From Sporosarcina obsidiansis (GTDB lineage Bacteria; Bacillota; Bacilli; Bacillales_A; Planococcaceae): a stretch of DNA of 64,000 nt. The notes below the pieces were generated by a model. That model had not been told where the DNA came from. It searched no databases and worked only from the letters and a program-made list of their open reading frames with translations. The position numbers and the translations under genes are program-made. The stretch lies in assembly GCF_009651005.1 (NCBI RefSeq), contig NZ_WHVW01000009.1:55638-119637 (forward strand), read 5' to 3'. Shown here one piece after another: positions 58,272 to 64,000 of this stretch. Within the stretch, counting starts at the first letter, position 1. Each line of letters starts with the position of its first letter.

Positions 58272-59260
58272 CGATAAACGTTTTGAACCCTGGACTATTA
58301 GCAACACTGCAAGACATTGGTAGACACGGCTCGCAAAAATACGGTGTAATTGTAAGCGGTGCCATGGATAGCTACTCATTACGCATAGCGAATATCCTGG
58401 TAGGCAATCCTCAAGATGAAGGGGCCGTAGAAATTTCATTATTCGGGACAACACTGCAATTTAACGAAGATACAGTAGTTGCAATTACTGGCGGCGATTT
58501 GCAGGCAACAATTGATGGATTCATTGCGCCCACTTGGAGACCAATCATTATTAAAAAAGGCTCTGTATTGAAATTTGGATTCGCTCTTGAAGGTTGCCGC
58601 GCCTATGTTTCCATTGCGGGCGGCTTCGACACACCTAGGATCATGGGAAGTAAAAGCACGTATATTACGGCAGGCATCGGTGGAATTGAAGGTAGACCTT
58701 TACAGCAAGGCGATACCCTCACATGCGGAGAATTGACGGAAATGAATAAAAAGCTATACGAAAAGTTAGCAAGATCAGAGAGTACGAGTGATTGGTTAGT
58801 ACCTTACCACTCCCTTATTAGTTTGAAGTCCCTACAAACGATCCGGATGATAGAAGGAACGGAATTTGAACGTTTTGATGACTCAAGTATTGAAGCATTT
58901 TTAAACACACCCTATATCGTCACACCACATTCGAATCGAATGGGTTCTCGCCTAGAAGGACCTTCGATTTTATTAAAGGAGAAGTTTGAATTACTGTCGG
59001 AAGGCGTAACGTTTGGAACGGTGCAAATACCACCAAGCGGAAAGCCGATCATATTAATGGCCGACCGACAGACAACCGGCGGCTATCCGAAGATTGGTCA
59101 AGTGATCACTGCTGATTTAGGAAGTCTTTCACAGTTGAAGCCGGGTGGAAAGCTACGATTTGAGGTCGTCAGTCATTCAGAAGCTGAGCGTTTATTGCTG
59201 TTGAAGGAAGAGATCATTCGGGAAATTGAAATCGGAGTTACCTACAAAATCGTTCGTTAA
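58268..59260 (+). CDS. pxpC: 5-oxoprolinase subunit C (KipA-type)
   Basis: 330 residues of the biotin-dependent carboxyltransferase-like PxpC family (GLLATLQDIGRHGSQKYGV, GAMDSYSLRIAN, NRMGSRLEGP and PSGKPIILMADRQTTGGYP). It completes the PxpABC oxoprolinase. The start overlaps the pxpB stop. Followed by a terminator, so pxpBC form a separate transcript from pxpA-ycsG-ycsI. Confidence 0.94.
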   Translation: MTINVLNPGLLATLQDIGRHGSQKYGVIVSGAMDSYSLRIANILVGNPQDEGAVEISLFGTTLQFNEDTVVAITGGDLQATIDGFIAPTWRPIIIKKGSVLKFGFALEGCRAYVSIAGGFDTPRIMGSKSTYITAGIGGIEGRPLQQGDTLTCGELTEMNKKLYEKLARSESTSDWLVPYHSLISLKSLQTIRMIEGTEFERFDDSSIEAFLNTPYIVTPHSNRMGSRLEGPSILLKEKFELLSEGVTFGTVQIPPSGKPIILMADRQTTGGYPKIGQVITADLGSLSQLKPGGKLRFEVVSHSEAERLLLLKEEIIREIEIGVTYKIVR

Positions 59261-59265
59261 CTAAA

Positions 59266-59299
59266 AAACCTTGCCACGTAAATTTGTGCAGCAAGGTTT
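59266..59299. terminator. Terminator between pxpC and kipR
   Basis: AAACCTTGC (59266-59274) and GCAAGGTTT (59291-59299) form a perfect 9-bp stem between convergent genes. Confidence 0.8.
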
Positions 59300-59302
59300 C
59301 TA

Positions 59303-60058
59303 TTATTCCACATAGCCTAGTTGCCTAGAAATTTCTAGCGCAGCTTTTTTTACTTTTGGAATCAGGTTTTCTATATTGTCTTCTTGATAATTAGCTTCAA
59401 TTCCCGCTATGCTAATTGCCGCTACCACTTCACCACTGAAATCGTATATAGGTGCAGCGATGGAAGACGTATAGTTTTCTAATTCAGAATGACTAATTGT
59501 GTAGCCGTTCTTTCTAGTTTCCTGAATGGATGACAATAGCTCCTCTCGATCCGTGATCGTTCCCTTCGCCCATTGTTTTCTCTCGACGGAATCCAAATAT
59601 TTGTTGACTTCATCATCCGTTAAATACGATAAAATAATACGTGAACAAGCACCAGCGTATAAGGGGCTATGCCTTCCAACCGCTGTATAGAGTCGAACCT
59701 TTTGGTATGTATCGATTTTCTCAATATAAATTGCCTCGTCCCCTTGTTGCACAATTAAATTTATCGCTTCTTTCACATCATAATGAAGCGCCTCCATAAT
59801 CGGATACGCAATCTTACGAATATCCAACCGCTTCGATACAAGACTTCCATATTTCAAAAATAACAAGCCCAGTCGATAGTTCGAATCTGCCCCTTTTTCC
59901 AAGAACTTCATCTCTTCTAGAGAAGTTAACATACGGTAGACAGAAGACTTTGGAATACCGGAGAGTTCTATGATTTCTTGAAATGTAAGAGCCGGATGTT
60001 CAATAAATAGATTTAAAATGTCCAGTGAACGAACAACCGTTTTATTTTTTGTAGTCAT
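59303..60058 (-). CDS. kipR: IclR-family regulator KipR
   Basis: 251 residues with an IclR winged helix (FIEHPALTFQEIIELSGIPK, SSVYRMLTSLEEMKFLEKG) and the C-terminal effector-binding domain (YAGACSRIILSYLTDDE, SIAGIE). KipR is the known repressor of the kip operon in Bacillus; here it most likely controls the divergent pxp units. AAAGGAG precedes its ATG. Confidence 0.92.
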   Translation of the reverse strand: MTTKNKTVVRSLDILNLFIEHPALTFQEIIELSGIPKSSVYRMLTSLEEMKFLEKGADSNYRLGLLFLKYGSLVSKRLDIRKIAYPIMEALHYDVKEAINLIVQQGDEAIYIEKIDTYQKVRLYTAVGRHSPLYAGACSRIILSYLTDDEVNKYLDSVERKQWAKGTITDREELLSSIQETRKNGYTISHSELENYTSSIAAPIYDFSGEVVAAISIAGIEANYQEDNIENLIPKVKKAALEISRQLGYVE

Positions 60059-60269
60059 ATTGGCTCCTTTCTATTCAATGATAGTTTACATTTTATTTTG
60101 AGATTTATCATTTACGCTTCTTTTCATTGATTATAACATTGAAGTGGAGCGTTTTCTAGTTGTTGGAAAAGAGCATTCATTTCCTAAAAATTTTTCACTC
60201 ATTCACCGTGCTTTAGTACCACAGAGTGAGTTGTCATAGCTAGCTTAGATGGGAGAATTATTTATTTGA

Positions 60270-60790
60270 TTAAGCATTCATTTTCATATCTCTTACAGGC
60301 ACCTTATCGAGTGAATTCTCCGTGTAACCGATAGATAAAAGAGCAATAGGTTCAACATGAGGCAGTATTCCCAAGATATCCCGAACGTCATTCTTCCTAT
60401 AAAAACTCACCCATCCCATTGCCAGTCTTTCCACACACGCTGCCAACTACATATTTGGGATGACTCAGGCAGTTGACAGAATATCCGTTTCTGGAATGGA
60501 GTTGCGACCTAACGCGACCTAACACATGTGAAACGCCACGTGTAGAATCACATGTTACACAAATAATGATCGGTACTTCTGCTTCCTTCAACCCTTCCAC
60601 TTCCATGCTCAGGAATTTCGTTTCCTTCTCTCCTACGTCTTCATTAATGAATAGCTAACGCCCGTCTCTCTTTTTCCACCGCCCACGCTAATCTTTCTTT
60701 CGTCTCGTCAAATGGTCCGACGATAAAATTTCATGGTTGCATGAACCCGACGGAAGGTGCCTGTTCGTCAAACTTTCGCGTATAAATAAT
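60270..60790 (-). pseudogene. BluB-like nitroreductase, decayed
   Basis: Fragments on the minus strand read APSVGFMQP then TGA in place of the expected Trp codon before NFIVG, then ERLAWAVEKERRALAIH, a frameshift, VPIIICVTCDSTRGVSHVLGR, another shift, and finally MGWVSFYRKNDVRDILG to a stop at 60270. The order matches 5,6-dimethylbenzimidazole synthase/nitroreductases. The 5' end is missing and at least one stop and two shifts are present. Confidence 0.75.
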
Positions 60791-60833
60791 GATTCGAGAT
60801 ATCGTTAGTCTTCTTCACAGGCACCGGTGGTAA

Positions 60834-61550
60834 CTACTTGGCTAGCAAAATCTTTACATCGCCGACCCCGATATCAATTTTTAAATCAATTTTCGTTTCC
60901 GAATGATCGTAGGCTTCATTCACATAGACACCTTTGCCTTTAGAGATGAAACCTTCCGTTGCTATTCGGCCGATTCCCTTTGAAACGGATAATTTCACTC
61001 CGATGTCATTCGGTAAATGAATTTCCGCATCACCCACCCCTAGGTCGATTTCCACATCAAAGCTATCTAGCCAATCATCCTGCAGATTAATCGTCGTATC
61101 ACCAACTCCTGCATCGATAGATAAGTGACGGAGACGAATTCCTGCCAAGTTCAGTTCAGCTTCGGAAACACCCATTTCGACATCCAGATTCACCGGTATT
61201 TCATTTGTCAGTTGAAGATTCCAATCGTTTCGATTTTTCCGCATAACCGAAAAACCTTTCATTTTCTGATGAATCTCCACATAACCGACATCTCTTTTAT
61301 TCTTGTAAGTAACAGATGGATACCATTTTTTCACGTTTGTATCAATGTAACCATCCACCCATTCTTCAGCCCCGCCTTCAATCAAAAGCTCACCCGCACC
61401 AAATTCAATATCAACATCCAGTGATTTCGCATGATCCTTTTCAATAGACAAATCCCCGGACACATGATTCGATTTCACCAAGCCATACACCCAAAAGCCG
61501 ACCATCCCCAACAGTATGATCCCCACTAGTAATATCACAATTTTCCGCAT
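60834..61550 (-). CDS. Toast-rack/DUF4097-like membrane protein
   Basis: 238 residues, an N-terminal membrane helix (about 4 to 24) and a beta-repeat outer part with repeating GAGELLIEGG, GVGDTTINL and GVGDAEIHL motifs typical of toast-rack domains. Function is unknown; some neighbours sense envelope stress. It resembles in fold the lipoprotein at 44942. GGGG upstream of ATG. Confidence 0.8.
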   Translation of the reverse strand: MRKIVILLVGIILLGMVGFWVYGLVKSNHVSGDLSIEKDHAKSLDVDIEFGAGELLIEGGAEEWVDGYIDTNVKKWYPSVTYKNKRDVGYVEIHQKMKGFSVMRKNRNDWNLQLTNEIPVNLDVEMGVSEAELNLAGIRLRHLSIDAGVGDTTINLQDDWLDSFDVEIDLGVGDAEIHLPNDIGVKLSVSKGIGRIATEGFISKGKGVYVNEAYDHSETKIDLKIDIGVGDVKILLAK

Positions 61551-61735
61551 ATCAGCACCCCTTTTTTTCTATCATAAGCGATTCTTTCCAAAGCGGAATC
61601 AATCTAATGAATGAACTGTACGTCAGACTTAGGTCTGAGCGTTCCAGTATACGCTGGATTGCGGCTGATTATTGCATTTCATAGACATACAGCTCGTTGT
61701 CTTCTAAAAACAGTAGCATATTCGCTCAGTCGTAA

Positions 61736-61766
61736 GCCTGACGGCAGTAAAGCACTACCGTCAGGC
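61736..61766. terminator. Hairpin between toast-rack and YhhN genes
   Basis: GCCTGACGG (61736-61744) and CCGTCAGGC (61758-61766) form a perfect 9-bp stem just beyond the YhhN-type gene end. T content is low, so this is only a probable terminator. Confidence 0.5.
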
Positions 61767-61803
61767 CTACGAAAATTCACTTCTTGAACTATGGCAAAAC
61801 CAT

Positions 61804-62448
61804 TCAGGAAAACGTGGTACCTCTTTTAAATTGACTTCGAATACTGGCAGCAAGAAAAACTTGTGCAGCATAGTACGTAATCATAACGAGCGCGTCACGT
61901 GCAGGAAGCGGTATAACGAATCGGTCGATCGCCAGAAAAGAATCCGAACAGATAAACAGAAAAGCCGCCGTTATCGCAAGTGGAAACCTCGTCCGAATCG
62001 CCTCCCAGCCCATTATCAATATGACTACGATATAGGCAATAATTGCTACACCAAGCACAATTTCTCCTGAAGCCATTTGCGGTCCTGCAATCCAGACAGC
62101 CATAAAGAGTCCGTACAGGATAAGCGGAATTGCAACAAAGACGGGCACCGACTTGCGGCTTTCTTTCCGAAAAGCCTGAATATACAGCAAGTGAGCTACA
62201 AAAAAAGTCGCAAGCCCTGCCATGAACCAATAAATCACTCCATCCGCAATCATTAAGACAAAGAGGCCAGCTAAAATAGTCCGTTTATAAAGTGGAGAAA
62301 TGGAGGATATAGACAGAGCACCGTATAATATAATCAACATCATAGGAACCAGTTTCATGGCGTTTTTCATGCCTACCGGTTCTGCAGGAATTAAAAATAT
62401 ATATACAAATCCCATCAGGACAATCAGACCTATCAAGATCTTACGCAA
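61804..62448 (-). CDS. YhhN-family (lysoplasmalogenase-like) membrane protein
   Basis: 214 residues, eight predicted helices, with motifs of the YhhN family (KLVPMMLIIL, GLFVLMIADG near the middle and FLFICSDSFLAIDRF). Vertebrate homologues hydrolyse lysoplasmalogen; the bacterial substrate is unknown. TTG at 62448, nine bases after AAGGAG, is preferred to the ATG at 62499. Confidence 0.82.
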   Translation of the reverse strand: MRKILIGLIVLMGFVYIFLIPAEPVGMKNAMKLVPMMLIILYGALSISSISPLYKRTILAGLFVLMIADGVIYWFMAGLATFFVAHLLYIQAFRKESRKSVPVFVAIPLILYGLFMAVWIAGPQMASGEIVLGVAIIAYIVVILIMGWEAIRTRFPLAITAAFLFICSDSFLAIDRFVIPLPARDALVMITYYAAQVFLAASIRSQFKRGTTFS

Positions 62449-62797
62449 ACAACTCAGCTCCTTTTCAGTACATAGATACGGTATGAATATTGCCGCCACT
62501 GCTATCCGTTCTTCCTGGATGGGCTAAAGCATTGCCACACAAGAAAGGCAGAGTAAGCAATAGATACTCCATGCAAAACTAATTTTCTCATTGTTCTTCT
62601 CCTTAATGATATATATTGTAGTGCTCATATCAACAAATCGTACTATTTAAGAAAAAAATATCAATTTGCTTATCCTCCTTTAGTAATTTGAAAAATCAAA
62701 CTTCTTTAGATGGAAGAATCGTTCATATTGTTGAAAATAATTTGTGCAGGATTAGTTCGTTTAATATTCAATGAAATCAAATGACATAATGCAAAAG

Positions 62798-62824
62798 AAA
62801 AAACCCTTGATATCCAAGAGTTTT
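62798..62824 (-). terminator. Terminator-like hairpin downstream of the tmRNA piece
   Basis: CCCTTG and CAAGAG (62804-62819) with flanking A and T runs form an intrinsic terminator on the minus strand, about 40 bp past the tmRNA 3' fragment. Confidence 0.6.
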
Positions 62825-62863
62825 GGCGTTCATATTCTTTGTTTGAAATCCACTGATTTTGTC

Positions 62864-63010
62864 ATATAGAGGTGGTGGGAGTCGAACCCGTGTCCAAAGG
62901 CTTGCATAATTAAGTATCTATGCTTGTAAATGTAGATTTATCAAGGTTTTACTCGCTAAGGAGTATTACCTATTCACGAACTTGGTTTAAAGACCTTCTG
63001 AATACTAGTA
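62864..63010 (-). ncRNA. tmRNA (ssrA) 3' fragment, displaced
   Basis: On the minus strand a T-arm GGACACGGGTTCGACTCCC is followed by ACCACC and CTCTAT, and preceded by ACTAGTATTCAGAAGG, GCGAGTAAAACC and TAGATACTTAATTATGCA blocks. These parallel in order the last 150 bases of Bacillus tmRNA. The CCA end is replaced by TAT, and no tag-peptide region (ALAA) lies upstream, so the 5' part is missing. It is probably an integration-site copy left by an element that inserts in ssrA. Confidence 0.7.
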
Positions 63011-63163
63011 TATACCATATGACTACTAAATAAAAAGTAATCCTTTTAAAGATTCTCCATAGAAATTCATCAAATTTTATTCCCGTACAATAAATTCAGT
63101 TTTTATTACTTTTCACCTTTTATTGTTTTATAATTATTAAACAACCAACTAAGGGAGATAACT

Positions 63164-63751
63164 ATGACGGATTTTCTAAGACCTAATTCATCTGAATTAG
63201 AATTTCTAAGTTTATCATACAATAAATTCTATGACATTTACGAAGAAGTAATGGAAGTAAACGATACCTTTTGGCAAAAAGAACCCTATTATCGTTTTTC
63301 AAAGGTTAATGTTCTTTTTAGCATTTATGCAGAATTACTAAATTATGCCCCCCTTAAATATGTTCTTATTGAAATGGAAAGTAAAAGACCACCAAATGAA
63401 TCAAAAATAGCGAAAGAATTATTTAAATGCATTAGGAACATATTAGCACATTTCCCCTTTTACGAAACCTGGAATAATGTATATATAAATACGGGACTAG
63501 TAAACTGGTATAAAGATGGTATGACTATAGATAAGTTCTTAAGAAAAAATGAGGGGAATGAAGAAATAAAATATCGTTTTTGGGATAGTCAAAAAAAGAA
63601 GATGACTTACCTATCAATTAACTTCCCCAAAGATTATACAGAAGGTAAGAATATATATTTAAAAGATATACTAAACGAAAAAGATGGAATCCAATTTTCA
63701 GCTATTTTAATGAAACAGGTATTGGACACTCAAGTATTACAAATGCATTGA
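63164..63751 (+). CDS. AT-rich hypothetical protein with HEPN-like motif
   Basis: 195 residues, helical, rich in Lys, Asn and Tyr, with AT-rich codons unlike its neighbours to the left. Residues 91 to 96, RNILAH, fit the Rx4H motif of HEPN nucleases and AbiF-like proteins, followed by FPFYETW. It lies on the side of the tmRNA fragment where an integrated element is expected. Defence or toxin activity is possible but only inferred. AGGGAGAT precedes the ATG. Confidence 0.6.
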   Translation: MTDFLRPNSSELEFLSLSYNKFYDIYEEVMEVNDTFWQKEPYYRFSKVNVLFSIYAELLNYAPLKYVLIEMESKRPPNESKIAKELFKCIRNILAHFPFYETWNNVYINTGLVNWYKDGMTIDKFLRKNEGNEEIKYRFWDSQKKKMTYLSINFPKDYTEGKNIYLKDILNEKDGIQFSAILMKQVLDTQVLQMH

Positions 63752-64000
63752 GGGGATGAATCAATTTAATGTTTGGAACTATTATTCAAAATATATACTC
63801 AAAAAAAAAGGAATACTTAATCTTTTGAACACTATCATGCGTATCTAAAGAGTGGAAAGTCTCTTTAATTGATTTCTTTTAAAAAAATAAATAGTAAAAG
63901 GGATGGGGGAGTGTAACAACTCCCCTCAGACTGTAGACAAAAGGGTGGGAAATCGTCACGATTTCCCACTCTTTTGTTATTTCTGTTCTAGAACCAGAGA
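63752..64000 (+). terminator. Hairpins after the HEPN-like gene
   Basis: GGGGAGT with ACTCCCC (63905-63925) and a long stem ACAAAAGGGTGGGAAATCG (63938-63956) with its complement ending at 63976 form two consecutive hairpins. The second has T runs on both strands and probably ends transcription from each side. Confidence 0.7.

Noticed and set aside
61895..62230. A 111-codon frame antisense or out of phase with the YhhN-type gene.
   Set aside because: It lies fully inside the supported membrane protein and shows no coding features.

Overview
The window looks like chromosome from a Gram-positive endospore former of the Bacillales, most likely a Sporosarcina-like member of the Planococcaceae. 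The evidence is the Suf operon with SufU, a cortex hydrolase close to Bacillus CwlJ, FadN/FadA/FadE, S-layer-homology proteins, an S-box riboswitch, PyrR-type leader hairpins and AGGAGG ribosome sites, with frequent TTG and GTG starts. This assignment is inference from gene content, not a database match.

From 1 to 19.7 kb the layout follows the Bacillus subtilis yus/suf neighbourhood. It holds a partial hotdog thioesterase, sufCDSUB, a dicarboxylate-type symporter, metNIQ behind a SAM riboswitch, yusE, yusF, gcvH, yusI, the fadNAE beta-oxidation operon with a FadR-type operator, a thioredoxin-like gene, a C39-like protein and a ypcP-type exonuclease. From 19.8 to 25.7 kb come two tandem proline/glycine-rich paralogues separated by a 240-bp element with 18-bp inverted ends, a ZIP transporter, a MEDS-domain protein, an AlkD-like repair protein and an MFS transporter preceded by two PyrR-binding-loop-like hairpins.

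From 25.7 to 39.7 kb lies a cell-envelope region: two SLH-domain proteins, CwlJ, an ECF sigma factor with a probable anti-sigma protein and a polysaccharide deacetylase, an MBL hydrolase, a DHH-CBS-nucleotidyltransferase fusion, an SDR enzyme and an SH3 protein. Three near-identical ECF promoters (TGAAAC, 16 bp, CGTC) stand before the sigma operon and before both SLH genes, so these genes look like one local regulon. The anti-sigma candidate has an extracellular part resembling a signal peptidase fold without its catalytic residues.

From 39.9 to 54.3 kb the content is mixed and more accessory: an alanine-dehydrogenase-like enzyme with GltS, HutD, an HTH protein, an HNH fragment, a DUF4097 lipoprotein, a MerR/GAP pair, a decayed GntP permease, a HipA-like kinase with a partner, a PemK/MazF-like pair, an insertion-sequence-like palindrome and several remnants. 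From 54.4 to 60.1 kb is the 5-oxoprolinase locus (ycsI, ycsG, pxpA, pxpB, pxpC, kipR), in which ycsI carries one in-frame stop. The right end has a decayed BluB-like nitroreductase, a toast-rack protein, a YhhN family protein and a displaced 3' piece of tmRNA. That piece probably marks the edge of an ssrA-integrated element that continues beyond the window, and the AT-rich last gene would lie inside it.

Dispersed 21-bp-period minisatellites occur at four intergenic places. No rRNA, intact tRNA, CRISPR array or replication origin was seen.
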